64,000 bases of DNA from Eonycteris spelaea (GCA_003508835.1 PUFA01000062.1:62001-126000); one strand, 5' to 3'; shown: positions 22,870 to 33,399, counted from the stretch's first letter. Numbers and translations are program-made. Notes: generated by a model from the letters alone, not told the origin.

Positions 22870-23870
22870 GTAAAATAATCTAAACTCAACTGTCTCTAAT
22901 TTTTATTCTTCTGTTCTTTCCTGAGGCTCTTATTGGCACTTTCTGCAACCTCCGCAGATAATGCCCTCGAGAAGTTTGTTAATGTCACTCATGTTGTTTG
23001 TCCAATGGTCAAGTCTAAGTTTTTGAAGTCCTTCTCAATAGTGTTTTAAACCAGGTGATTACTCCTTTTTTCATGAAACATTTTCCCAAGAAAAGTTTTC
23101 TTCCCCTGGCTTCCAGAAAACTATACTCTACTTGTTTCCACTTCCCTCATTGGCCTTTCCTAGTATTTCCTTGTCTCTTCTTGTCCTCCTTATCATTTAT
23201 TACTGGAGTATTCCAGGACCTAGCCCTAGTGTGTCTCCTCTGTTGTTACTTTCTTTCTGAAATCATTCAATCTTATAGCTTTAAATATGGTCTATACACA
23301 AATGTTGATGGTTCCCAAACATTTATCTCACAGACTTCTTCCTTCATCTCTAGGCTCAAATGTTTAACAGTTGACTAACGATGATTTATTCAACAAAACT
23401 TTGTCTTTACTTGAATCACTAAAAAGCTTCCCAAATTTAACATGTTTAAAACCAAATATCTGATTCCACTCCCTTCCCCTCCACCACAAGCCCCTCCATT
23501 GGTCTGCTTAAACTCAGGGAATGGCAACGCCAATATTCCTCAAGACAAAACCTTGGGATTACCTTTGGCTTCTTTCTTTCATATTCCACATGTGGTCTCC
23601 ACTTTCAAAATATATCTAGAAACAAATAACTTCTCACCACTTCAATCTGGGTCTGAAATGCCATCAATTTTCACTATCTGTTTTACTGAGAATAAAGTTC
23701 AAAGTATTAACGATGACAACAAGGTTTTACACAATTGGACTCCTTCTAATGCTTCTTTTATTTTTTCTTACAACTCTCCCCTTAGCTCCCTCTGGCAGAG
23801 TCCTATGTCACGATTTTTACACTCGATGTTTCATGTACCTGTAACTGGGGATGGCTTCAAGGTGTGCATC
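22870..23870 (+). mobile_element. L2 LINE ORF2 relic with decayed reverse transcriptase core
   Basis: The frame from 23055 reads T-G-V-F-Q-D-L-A-L-V then F-K-Y-G-L-Y-T-N-V-D-G-S-Q-T-F. This aligns by eye with the L2/CR1-clade reverse transcriptase segment, whose pattern is GVPQGSVLGPLLF followed by FKYHLYADDSQ. The catalytic Y-A-D-D box is destroyed: a Y-T-N-V-D-G relic stands in its place. Downstream, 'aatttaacatgtttaaaacc', 'ccttgggattacctttggct' and 'actttcaaaatatatctaga' continue the L2 order in shifting frames. The 168-codon frame at 23442-23948 is part of this relic. It is inactive. Confidence 0.72.
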
Positions 23871-23874
23871 CAGT

Positions 23875-24395
23875 GCAGTCCTCTAGAACCTCACATTAAG
23901 AAGGGGGACCCTGACTTGGTGTTTAATGCTTTACAGTCATCCTTTTGATATTATTAATAATTTTCTCATTGCCTCTGTGTCTTATAAAGTCCAATAAGAA
24001 TATACTGTGTATGTTATAGACTTGGAGTCTTGTATTAGTCTGAGCAACCCACCCACACCATCTCTGTCTGCCAGGAACAGATTCTCAAGCACCCACTCCT
24101 CTACCCCCACCCGGCAACCACAGACACCTTCTAATGGAAGCTTAGATGTGGATATGAAGAGAGTCAGAATACAAAGTCATGCGGGTTTTGAGCATCTGGA
24201 CTTGCACAGGAAGGACTTCATGCCCAAAGGACTGTGGCATTAAGTAGCAAATAAAACATCTATGACAAGCAAGTTAAGCCACACTGTAGGAGAAAAGGAA
24301 AAGCCTCTCCATTCTTATTAAACAAAAGGCCCTTTCTTTCATTTTACACTGCCCGCCCCACAAATTATATTGCCAGCCCCGCTTATAACATTGTA
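23875..24395. repeat. Unclassified segment interrupting the L2 relic
   Basis: Between L2 ORF2 and L2 3'-end similarity lie about 520 bases that do not follow L2. Phrases such as 'gaccctgacttggtgtttaa' (23908) and 'cattttacactgcccgcccc' (24340) recall a dispersed repeat I cannot name, probably inserted into the L2. A 78-codon frame at 24007-24243 is Ser/Thr/Pro-rich at its start, has no recognisable domain and is not called a gene. Confidence 0.35.
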
Positions 24396-24399
24396 CCCC

Positions 24400-24650
24400 C
24401 AGAAATTCACTCAGGTAACTCATTTACATTCTTCAATTTTTTTTCTCAAGAAAGACCTTCATATTGAGGTTTTGAATGACCACTCTTTTAAGAATCAAAT
24501 TCCCTTCCAAACACATACCTTCAGTCCTAGGAATTCAAACCACTCTTTTAATTTTTCTCCAGACCATTTTTTTAGCACATTATATAGATTATTTATTAAT
24601 TGTTATTCATCTGTTTCCTTCAACCACAATATAAGCTCTGTGAGTTAAGG
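24400..24650 (+). mobile_element. L2 LINE 3' end fragment
   Basis: 'gttattcatctgtttccttc' followed by 'aatataagctctgtgagtta' (24600-24647) matches the L2 3' phrase order 'gtctgtcttccccactagac' and 'tgtgagctccttgagggcag'. Same strand as the ORF2 relic at 22870-23870, so probably the same original element. Confidence 0.55.
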
Positions 24651-24654
24651 CTTT

Positions 24655-25585
24655 AGTCAATTCTATTAGTTTGAAAATAATCACAAAATGTTTACAAAAT
24701 TTGGCTACTCTGTTTTTATAGGGCAGCTTTGTACTAAAACCCCTTTGTGTTTAACTTGGTAAAACACTATCAATTGCAAAGGGCAATATATCTAAGGAAC
24801 AACTTTATGTTTATCTACTCACTGAGCTCAGCTATAGAGCACTGCAAAGTAAGCCTAAGACAGACCGATAATACAGGAAATCATTCGGAGAGTATACCTG
24901 CTTCCTTCAGCTCAAGTTAAAAGAAAATGCAAAGAATTTGTACTTTCTGGTATATAGTAAAATATTAAAAGAAGAGGCAAATCTTTATTAAGAAGATATA
25001 AATACATCTTAATTATCCAAAGTACAGAATATATTTAAGATACATAGTGTTCATATATATATGTGAATATATATCTATATACATAGTATTCAAGTTATAG
25101 GAAAAAAATTATTTTGCTTAGTACTTAAAAAATGTGTACTTTTACTATTTCAATGTTTTTTTTTTCCCCCTGGAATTTTTAATTCTATTGGGATAATTAG
25201 GTTTTTAGAGAGTCGTGAACAGATGAAAACAAAACATTATTGGATTATAATGGTGTCAGAAGAGTAATAAGGAACAAAATTACAGAACAATGCACCATGT
25301 TAGAAATCATAGAGTATATTTCATATAATATTACATGATAAAAAATACTTTTGTTCAACTTTAAAATTTTAACTCTTTAATTCAAAATTGAAATAATTGA
25401 AGTTGTCTTTATTGATTTAAAAACAAATGCATAGAAGACTATAGTGTGTTTGGAAAACTACAAAAGACCGTAGTACAAATAGAGGAATTCAAAAGTTTTG
25501 ATCAAAGAATAGTAAGCATCTTGGTAAGCCATTACAAACAAGACAACATGGAATTTAAATAGGAAGAGGAGGCTCACTTTATAAT
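24655..25585. other. AT-rich sequence, no feature recognised
   Basis: Very AT-rich, with a short TATATG-type patch at 25050-25085 and a T/C run at 25155-25170. No gene or named element was recognised. Confidence 0.45.
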
Positions 25586-25589
25586 TCAT

Positions 25590-25700
25590 TGCCTCAACAT
25601 GTATTTATTGAACACATAATATATGTTAAGTACTCTTTTTTTTTTTTGTATTTGGACATAGCGAGGCATAAAACATAAAAAGATTCCTGCCTCAGCCATC
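25590..25700 (-). mobile_element. Probable L2 3' fragment, antisense
   Basis: 'catgtatttattgaacacat' followed by 'aatatatgttaagtactc', an interrupting T run, then 'attcctgcctcagccatc' keeps the order of the L2 antisense phrases 'tttattgagcacctactatgtgcc' and 'gtccctgccctcat'. A T11 run (25638-25648) has expanded within it. Confidence 0.45.
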
Positions 25701-25984
25701 AAGCAGTGAACTGAAAAAGGTGAAAGTGATTACCAGAAGAAAGCAATATTTGGAAGGAAAGTTGAAAGAAGCTAAATACACAGTACATGCATGGCAAGAA
25801 ATCTGCTGAACAAAACAAATTACACAACACTTCCAGAATGACTCACTGCCTTGGGGAAATACAAAATAGAACACAAAGAAGAAGGAAAAATCACCAAAAA
25901 CTGCAATCATAACAACTATGAGAAAAATGATACTGAAAAAGAGAAACTCAGTAAAAATGTTGTAATAGAATCAATCCCATGCAG

Positions 25985-26275
25985 CACATAAATTAGATTT
26001 CCCAAGAAGCCAGGCAGGAGAAGCCAAATGTAGACAAAGAAAATGATGAGCCAGATCAATCATCCACTTTAAGCAGAAGGCCTCACACTGATTATTTATT
26101 AAAATAAATAACATATATGTATATAGAAGTAGGTATAAATACATACACACATATAAATATATACACATATATGTGAAATACACATACACACACATACGCA
26201 TATATATTCTATAGCAGTCACTAAAAGATATAACCCTGTAACTGTGTGGCAAACTTACTAGCCCAGGAATTTTAG
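25985..26275. repeat. Copy A of a ~280-bp direct repeat pair
   Basis: Shares an ordered series of phrases with 27745-28022: tagatttcccaagaagccagg, acaaagaaaatgatgag, agatcaatcatccac, a TA/CA microsatellite centre, then atagcagtcactaaaag, ggcaaacttac and gcccagg. Both copies have the same orientation and lie about 1.76 kb apart. I do not recognise the family. It is either a dispersed repeat present twice or a local duplication. The central microsatellite differs in length and pattern between the copies. A 93-codon minus-strand frame inside is microsatellite-driven. Confidence 0.8.
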
Positions 26276-26315
26276 AAAAAATAATTCATAAAACTGTTTA
26301 TTTGTTTCATTTTTA

Positions 26316-26431
26316 GTGTGTGTGTGCATGTGTGTATACATATATGTGTGTGCGCGTGTGTATACATATGTGTGTGTATATATGTATATATATATACATA
26401 TATGTGTGTGTGTATATATATATATATATAT
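26316..26431 (+). repeat. Compound (TG)n/(TA)n microsatellite
   Basis: Alternating TG runs broken by CATG and TATACATA units, ending in a (TA)n run at 26413-26431. The purine-pyrimidine alternation is nearly perfect. The minus-strand Tyr/Ile/Thr/His-rich frame at 26258-26599 arises from it. Confidence 0.93.
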
Positions 26432-26929
26432 GAGACATACTTTTTCCACATAGAATGATATATATTGTCCCAAAATGCAGCTGTCTTCCAAAAAATAATT
26501 GCTTTTAAAATTTAACGTATGTTGTTCTTCTAGAGTGTTTTCTTTTTCCTTGCTTGGTCTCATATACTCTGAAGGTACAAATATTAAGTTCAGATGCATA
26601 TTTAACTTAATCTGGTTACAATGACTATTTGTCAGAAGCTAAGCTGAGCCAAAGAGAGCAATAATAAGCCAAAATGAAAGTAATATGGAAGTCTTCAATC
26701 AGAGAAAGTAAAGTGAGATGCTAAAACAGGAAAAAGCACCAACTCCCCTGTTTCATTTCCTTCGTGGGATGGCACAGTAGTCAAGGGTCTGATGGATCCC
26801 CACAGATGTGGGGTCATCTCATCTATGTCCTCTTTTGTTGAGGAAGCCCCCAAGCAAAAAGTTATGTTCATTTTCTGGATCTTGGGGTTGGGGTGAGGGT
26901 GAAAGGTTAGGAGTTAAAAAGTAGTGGTT

Positions 26930-27200
26930 ACTGAGTCAAAATTAGGGAAAGTGTCTTCAAATGTTCCCCCTTCTCTCCTCGTAAGGAGGCCTTGGCAGTA
27001 GCACCTGAGAAAGATCTCTTCCAAAGGCCCCAGACAAAGTGATGCAGAAATGGAAAATGCGTAAGACCAGGACCCTCCGGACGGGCCTGAGTCCCTGGCC
27101 GTGGCTGCAGCGCACTGGCTCTGGACCAAGTGTGGTGGGAGGGCGGCCTACGGCGGCGAGGAATGCCAGGTGAAACCAAGGGAACTGTCTAGGTTGAACT
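26930..27200. other. GC-rich, CpG-containing stretch of unknown origin
   Basis: From about 27055 to 27170 the sequence is much richer in GC and CpG than its surroundings (ccggacgggcc, ggccgtgg, cggcctacggcggcgagg). Three overlapping minus-strand frames (26914-27211) span it in all phases, which is the usual effect of GC-rich sequence having few stops. It lies between the two direct repeats. Possible explanations: 5' end of a processed retrocopy, a small CpG island or alternative promoter, or a fragment of an older retroelement. No protein family was recognised in any frame. Confidence 0.5.
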
Positions 27201-27204
27201 TGAA

Positions 27205-27595
27205 ACATCACACAGGTTTTTAACTGTGAGCCAGATTGCTCACTATTAAACTCACCATGATTTATGAAAACCCAGAATAAATGTCAACAATCATGTAATG
27301 TGCTTAAAAATAAACATGTTGGGAAAGTCACTGTTTCTTAAGAAATCAATGTGACTGATATTTCACCCTTAGATTAGAAGAATACGCCTCACAATTTTAG
27401 GATGTAATTATATATTTCGAGGGGCCAGAGAGATGTTGTTTCTCTTCACATTCATTCAGCTGCTTGTCTTAGAAATCATGATATTTTTCTTGATGGTTCA
27501 TACTTCCCAACTTTTCATAGTTAACTCATGAAAAAGTACTGTGACTATTAATTCTTTTATTCTTTAATACCTCTGTATTCTATCTACTGTTCAAA
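27205..27595. other. No feature recognised
   Basis: Sequence of ordinary composition between the GC-rich stretch and the L2 relic. It contains no frame, repeat or signal I can name. Confidence 0.4.
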
Positions 27596-27599
27596 AATA

Positions 27600-27745
27600 T
27601 TTTTACCCACCAGTATATACAAAATGAATGTCATCTCTCACCTAGACAACTACTTGTGTCCACAGACTGATGTCCCTGCATCCACCTCTAAACTAATATC
27701 TGCAGAATGCAATTCTGACCGTGTAATGCTCCACCTCCCAAGAAT
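27600..27745 (+). mobile_element. L2 LINE ORF2 fragment, sense
   Basis: 'tctcacctagacaactactt' (27634) stands for the L2 S-R-L-D-Y-C segment. It is followed by 'actgatgtccctgcatccac' (T-G-L-P-A-S-T) and 'gcaattctgaccgtgtaatg' (A-A-R-V-I type). Frames are broken. It abuts copy B of the direct repeat. Confidence 0.62.
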
Positions 27746-28022
27746 TTAGATTTCTCAAGAAGCCAGGTAAGAGGCAGGAAAAGCTAAAAGTAAACAAAGA
27801 AAATGATGAGTTAGATCAATCATCCATTTTAAGTGGCAGGCCTCTCACTAATTATTAGTTACAATGAATAATACATATGTGTATACAAGTAGATATGCAT
27901 ATATGAACATATACATATGTATATACATACACATACACACACACATGCACATATACATGTATTACATAGCAGTCACTAAAAAAAGAGCTCTTTAACTACA
28001 TAGCAAACTTAGTGCCCCAGGG
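27745..28022. repeat. Copy B of the ~280-bp direct repeat pair
   Basis: Same ordered phrases as copy A at 25985-26275: tagatttctcaagaagccagg, acaaagaaaatgatgag, agatcaatcatccat, the microsatellite centre (27880-27962), catagcagtcactaaaa, agcaaacttag and gccccagg. It has an extra short insertion (gaggcagg) near 27772. It is followed at once by an antisense L1 piece that is not present after copy A, and preceded by L2 that is not present before copy A. The shared region is therefore sharply limited. Confidence 0.8.
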
Positions 28023-28024
28023 GT

Positions 28025-28215
28025 TTGTTGTATACAGACTTTATTATGTTGAGATATGTTCCCTCTATTCCCACTTTGCTGAGTTTTTATCATAATAATG
28101 CTCAATTTTGTCAAACACTTTTCCTGCATTTAGCAATATGATAATATATTTTTACCTTTCAATTTGTTAATGTAATGTATCTAGTCCCTTTAGTATTTAT
28201 GCTATATTTTTATTT
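28025..28215 (-). mobile_element. L1 LINE ORF2 fragment, antisense
   Basis: 'ctttattatgttgagatatg', 'ttccctctattcccactttg', 'tcaattttgtcaaacacttt' and 'caatttgttaatgtaatgta' follow the well-known antisense L1 ORF2 text (attatgttgaggtatgttcc ... gaattttgtcaaatgctttt ... ttttgttaatgtggtgtatc). Only about 190 bases are recognisable. Confidence 0.72.
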
Positions 28216-28219
28216 AAAA

Positions 28220-28830
28220 AGTATTCATGGAAGAACATTAATTCTTTTTAATTATTATCGTGCCCTTTCCTACATAACTGCAGAGTAAGCAACTAAAGAT
28301 CACAGTATCATCTAATCTCTCATCTCATGATTCCATCTCACCTATAATCATCTCAATGGGAACCTCAGTTACCAAGAGAAAATATTACACTAACAGGAAT
28401 TACCCCTTTCCTTCAGTGAGTGTTGGAATATAGATGTATGGAATGATAAATGGATTTACAGGCCATTTTATTCCAAGAATGCCTTGCTATACTGATTAAT
28501 AACCATAGCTCTGTTTATAAGCCCAGAATGCCAAAATTAAACTGTATACTACTGACTGAAATTAATTATTGTGTTTACTGAAGGGTGAGAAATTTGGAAG
28601 AGAAAAAAAAAAGAGGAGATAGAACGAAAAAGTAAAGACTGAGTTAAGATCAGATATCCTGTCCTAAATTAAAATGAAACAAATATGATGTAAGGAAATG
28701 TATTAAATTAATAAGAGAAATAATTTAAAATAGGTTAATACATATCCTTAAATAAAAAAAAATTATAAACATAGTATTATACAGATTGAATATACTATGC
28801 TGTAACTACATATCAAGTGGATTTCTTAGT
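28220..28830. other. AT-rich sequence, no feature recognised
   Basis: Nothing was recognised apart from short A runs (28608, 28750). It lies between the L1 fragment and an LTR. Confidence 0.4.
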
Positions 28831-28832
28831 CA

Positions 28833-29115
28833 ATTTCTGTCAGTCTGTGCGGGTTGCTCTAACAAAATACCATAAATTGGGTAACTCTGAGACAACAGAA
28901 ATGTATTTTTCATAGTTCCAGAGGCTGATTTTTTCAAGATCCTCTCACAGAGGAAGAAACAGGGGCTCTCTCTCAGTCTTCTTTCATGAGGCACTAATCC
29001 CATTCATGAGTCTGTAGGCTCAGGCAGTGGTTGGGTCAGCTTGACCCATATAGGTCTTTGGGCTGTGTTTTCAGAAGCATGGATAACTACTAATAGGAAT
29101 TAAGTGCTCAGGGAT
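28833..29115 (-). mobile_element. MaLR (MLT1/MST-like) LTR fragment, minus strand
   Basis: 'gtcagtctgtgcgggttgct' then 'caaaataccataaattgggt' and 'cagaaatgtatttttcatag' is the reversed 3' part of a MaLR LTR (family order: tattagtctg...gctgccataacaaaatac...actgggtggctt...acagaaatttattttctcac). 'gaggcactaatcccattcat' (28989) continues it. The left part of the LTR is missing or replaced by the following L1. Confidence 0.68.
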
Positions 29116-29124
29116 AGGACTTTC

Positions 29125-30435
29125 TCCAAGATAGTTAAAATAACCTTGAAAAAAAAAGATGGAAGAATCCCACTTTCCCAACTCAAAATTTACTCCAAAG
29201 CTATAGTAATCAAGAACCTGTGGCCCTGGCATAAGGATAGGCATATATATCAGTGCAACAGAACTGAGAGTCCAGAAAAAAAAACACTGAATATCAATTA
29301 ATATTAAATTGATTTTCAATAAGTGTCATAAGAAAATCCAAAGAAGAAATAAGACTTCATCGAAGGGTGCCAGAACAACACTATAACCACGTAAATGTTA
29401 AATTTTGAGTCCCATTTCAACTGAACATAAAAGTTACTTCTATATAAATCATATACCTAAATGTAAGAGGGAAAACTATAAAAATCTCAGAATAAAATAT
29501 AGTAATCCATTTCCATAACCTTGGAATAGGCAGTGGTTTCTCAGATCTGACATCAAAGCATAAGTGACAAAAGAAAGCACAGAGTGGACTTCCTCAAAGT
29601 GAAAAACATGCATGCTTCAAAGGACACCATCGGTAATATGAAAGATGATACACAGAGTGAGGTAATATATTTGCAAATCATATCTGATAAAGAACTCATA
29701 TACATACTCTTACAACTCAAAAATAAAGAAAATAACAGCTTTAAAAAATAGGCAAAGAATTTGAATAGATATTAATACGTATTGCCAACTACACATGAAG
29801 AGATGTTCATCATTTTTAGGGATATGTAACTCAAAACCAAAATGATATGCCACTTCGCACTCAATAGGAGAGCTATAATAATAATAAAAAAGAGATGATA
29901 AATGTTTGAGAGGATATGGAGAAACTGGAATTCTCATACATTGTTTATTAGAATGTAAAATGGTGTAACTACATGAGAAAATTTCTCAAAATGCTAAAAC
30001 AGAAGTACCATATGACCTGAGAATTCCACTCCTAGGTATAAAAACAGAAAAAAATTATATTCACAAAAAACTTAATTTGCAAAAAATATGTACATGGATG
30101 TTCATAGCAGCATTATTTCTAATAAGCAAGAAGTATAAACAATCTAATGTCCATAAACAAGATGTGTTATACAACAGAATAGTATATAACAATAAAAAGG
30201 AATAAATATAAAATGTGCAAAAAGACAAATCTATAGAAACAGAAAGTAGCCTTGTGATTGCGTGAGGCTGGGCAGGGTGTTGATAGATATGAGATTTCTT
30301 ACTGGGTGATGAGAATGTTCTAAAATGACAGTGGTAATGATGCACAACTCTGTGAATATACTAAAATCTTTTGAAGTGTACACTTTAATGGGTGATTATA
30401 TGATATATGAATTATCTTTCAAAATCTATTGAAAA
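29125..30435 (+). mobile_element. L1 LINE 3' end: ORF2 C-terminus relic and 3' UTR
   Basis: The frame at 29104-29301 contains I-V-I-K-N-L-W-P-W-H-K-D-R-H-I-Y-Q-C-N-R, the conserved L1 ORF2 segment (usual pattern V-W-Y-W-H-K-D-R-H-I-D-Q-W-N-R). Further on come the dispersed L1 phrases around 29570-29630 (aaagtgaaaaacatgcatgc) and 30100-30200 (ttcatagcagcattatttct). The 3' UTR end is at 30330-30435 (tttgaagtgtacactttaat). Many frameshifts make it inactive. This is an old L1M-type element, 5' truncated. Confidence 0.85.
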
Positions 30436-30439
30436 CATA

Positions 30440-30772
30440 GGGGGCACTGCCATAAAATTATGTTGCAAGGGTGAATAAAATCCCATAACTCAAAATGAAT
30501 GATATTTTTCTAGTTATTTCTATGACAAGACTGACTCAATGTCATTAATAGTTCTCTTGTCCACAAGTCTTCTATGCCCTCCTGTTTTTGGATTTGGGAT
30601 TTAATAAGAAATGAACACTAAAAGTAATCTGATAATGCCTGTTCCACGAATCTGAATTAAAAAAAAAAAATTTATTTCTGATTATTTCTTGCATCCAATA
30701 ATAATAATATAAGAATAATAGCAATAACAAAACTGTAGAAGTGACACCTAATTATTATTAAACATTAGATAT
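30440..30772. other. AT-rich sequence, no feature recognised
   Basis: Between the L1 end and a MIR. Contains an A run at 30659-30670 and an AATAAT patch near 30700. Nothing else was recognised. Confidence 0.4.
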
Positions 30773-30774
30773 GT

Positions 30775-30978
30775 TTTATAATAGTGCTTAATAAGCACTG
30801 TTACAAGTATATAAACATTAACTTCTATAATTATCACCATCCATTGTAATATTATTCTCTCCATTTTATAGATAAGCGCAAAGAGATTAAATAAGTTGCT
30901 AAGGCAACCCAGCTAGCAGAAATAGGATTGGAATTCTGGCTGTTTGGCTTTGGAGTTTGTGCTCTTAATCATTAAACT
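30775..30978 (-). mobile_element. MIR SINE, antisense, nearly complete
   Basis: 'cattttatagataagcgcaa' (30861), 'gagattaaataagttgctaa', 'caacccagctagcagaaata', 'ggattggaattctggctgtt' and 'gtgctcttaatcattaaac' (30960-30977) follow the reverse complement of the MIR consensus in order, from its tail-side region to the tRNA-derived head. One of the better preserved MIRs in the window. Confidence 0.82.
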
Positions 30979-30984
30979 TTCAAT

Positions 30985-32815
30985 AGCAACATAATTAGTT
31001 ATAAAATGACAAGAAATTTAGTTAAAGAATCAAACTCTATGAAGACTATGACCATTTTATTTAACAAATAACAACTACATCAATACTATATTTATCATAA
31101 TAAGCTACAGTTGTAAATTGACCTAAGTATATATTATAAAGAGTAATTTATATTGTAAAGAAAAATACCACAAAGAAAATATTATATAATATTTATATTT
31201 GTATGATTCCAATTATTAGGTGAGCTTTGACTATAAGTTTAGTTTTTTTCATGTATGTAACTGCTGGAAGTATAGGTATAAATTAGTTAATATCTATGAA
31301 TCAAATAGGAGTGAACAAAAACTTGTGTGCTAAAACAGTCTTTCAAATATCAAAGACTATTTAAAAAATAAAAAGTACTTATCAATACTAGGTCCATATA
31401 AAATAAGATGAAGGGGGTGTTCCATCATCTGAATTACACTGGTGGATGTTACATAAAAACTAATTAGAAAGAAGGTATAACAGTATATTTAAATGATAAA
31501 TGAGATAAATATCCTAAAAAATGACAGTTAATATGTAGGCATAATTCCTCATTTCATAGGAAATGAAACCTCTTCTAATTATAATAGCCCTTACTAATTA
31601 TTATAAAATACTAATGAGGAAAAATATACATTTTTAACAATGCTAATAAATCAGCTCTACATATAATCATGACAAGACCAAATGTCAGGTATTGCTGGCT
31701 ATACAAAATTAAGATAAACCTAAATTATGAAAAAGTCAACATTTTCTAAATTTAATCTATAAGTAAGCCAATGACCTAAAGTTTCTATTATAATACAAAT
31801 ATAGTTTTGTGCCTGAGGAGAATCAGACTAATGAGATTTGATTATGTCACAAGGTCCAGGTTTCAAAGAAGGAGACAAAGTAAAGAAAAATCTGATACCT
31901 AGCAAATCTATTTAAATATCAGACTACAAAAGTTGAAACTACAGTAAGGCATATCATAAAAAAAAAAAAACTTTTTTAGTTAACTTTATGAGCATGTGTG
32001 AAGGCAGTTTTAACTCAGTAGCATTAATAATGTTTTAATAATTGTGTTCACATATAAATAATCTATGACTTTTGGTATCTGCAAAGTTTATCTAGACTGC
32101 CATTTCTATTATTTAAATGTATGGATTTTATTAATTGATTTATAATCAACAACTAAACATTCAAGCAAAACACTTATCAATAGTTTAATTAGACATAGTT
32201 TTCCTTTACTATATAAAAGTATCTCTGACATCAAATGATTCGATAATAGTATATGTGGCTGGAATGCTAAAATACAAGAATGTTGGGAAATTTTAATGGA
32301 TTATGGAAATACAGAACAATGTATACAAAATTGGAACTGTTTTTAGAAAATAATTGAGTGCATTATATATTCCATCTATTTTTGGTTTATCAGTACTTTT
32401 TACTGATTTAAAATGAAAAAAATATATAATACGTGTACGTGAATATTTAAAAGTGGTAGGATGAAGTTAATTACACAGTTTTCAGCTATAATGTAGCTGT
32501 CTTGGAATTATCTTGGTTTCTACTTTTTAAGTATAAATAGAAACATAAATTTAGAATTATGGATACTTATGCATTGTTTGATTTCAGACTACACAAAGAG
32601 ATAGTAAAAGCTAATAGTCTAATGATTTGATAACTTAATGGATATTACTGTATAGTATGAGATATATATTCAATTGGCTATTGATATTGAAATGCTCAAA
32701 TTAAATGAGAGTTCATGTAATACAATGTCACTATAATTGTTAAAAAGAAGCAAAGGTCGTGACTATCAATGTTGGCAATATGTAGTAAGTAATAATAAGA
32801 AATCTGAATTTTAAA
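30985..32815. other. AT-rich sequence, no feature recognised
   Basis: About 1.8 kb of extremely AT-rich DNA with no long open frame. No transposon was recognised. An A run sits at 31960-31971. Confidence 0.45.
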
Positions 32816-32817
32816 TT

Positions 32818-33395
32818 TGTAGTGACACACCGATGTTCATAGCAGTATTACTCACAGTGGCCAGGACATGGAAGCAACCAAAGTGTCCTACAACAGATGA
32901 CTGGACATAGGAGATGTGGTACATATATCCAATAGAATATTACTCAGCCATAAAAAGAGATGAAATACTGCCATTTGCGACAACATGAATAGACTTGAGT
33001 AATCATGCTAAGTTAAAAAAAAAATAGATAAAGTTGAAAATCACCTAATATCATTATATGTGGGATATAAACCTAAAAGCAACAAATGAACAGGACAAAT
33101 GAGCAGAGACTCATGCACATGGACATGCACTAGTGGTTAGTGGTTACTAGAGGGTTGGGGTTAGTGGGAGGGGGAAGGTAGATGGGCTAAAGGGGGTCAA
33201 ATATGTGGTGACAGAAAGAAATCTAACTATGGGTGGTGAACACATAATGCAATGTGTGTATATATCTATATCTATATCTATATATATGTATATATATATA
33301 GATATAGATATAGATATATATGCCTCCCTGTTGACTCATATACCTGAAACGTATCTCGTAACCAATGTTGCCATAATAAAAAAACAATTGTAGTG
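32818..33395 (+). mobile_element. L1 LINE 3' end, lineage-specific type
   Basis: 'ccgatgttcatagcagtatt', 'gtggccaggacatggaagca', 'atattactcagccataaaaa' and 'caacatgaatagacttgag' are the L1 ORF2 C-terminal region. The 3' UTR follows (gagggttggggttagtggga, gggggtcaaatatgtggtga, gggtggtgaacacataatgc) and ends in 'accaatgttgccataataaa'. The 3' UTR resembles laurasiatherian, particularly bat, L1. A palindromic TATATC microsatellite has grown inside it. This is the least decayed L1 of the window and my main evidence for lineage. Confidence 0.82.
33261..33318. repeat. Palindromic (TATATC)n/(GATATA)n microsatellite
   Basis: TATATC units (33261-33287) turn after TATATATGTATATA into GATATA units (33301-33318), so the two halves are reverse complements and can fold into a hairpin. 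It lies in the 3' UTR of the L1. Confidence 0.9.
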
Positions 33396-33399
33396 ACAA

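Noticed and set aside
23442..23948. 168-codon plus-strand frame
   Set aside because: The sequence follows L2 ORF2 in changing phases, so the frame is an accident of decay.
24007..24243. 78-codon Ser/Thr/Pro-rich frame as a possible exon
   Set aside because: It lies in an unclassified repeat-like insert in an L2. No splice sites or recognisable domain.
26258..26599. 113-codon minus-strand frame rich in Tyr, Ile, Thr and His
   Set aside because: Coded by the TG/TA microsatellite at 26316-26431.
26914..27211. Three overlapping minus-strand frames of 71-84 codons as a possible coding exon
   Set aside because: All three phases are open because the DNA is GC-rich. No phase shows a recognisable protein, and no convincing splice pair was found.
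29104..29301. Plus-strand frame with W-H-K-D-R-H motif
   Set aside because: This is the conserved L1 ORF2 C-terminal region, i.e. transposon sequence.
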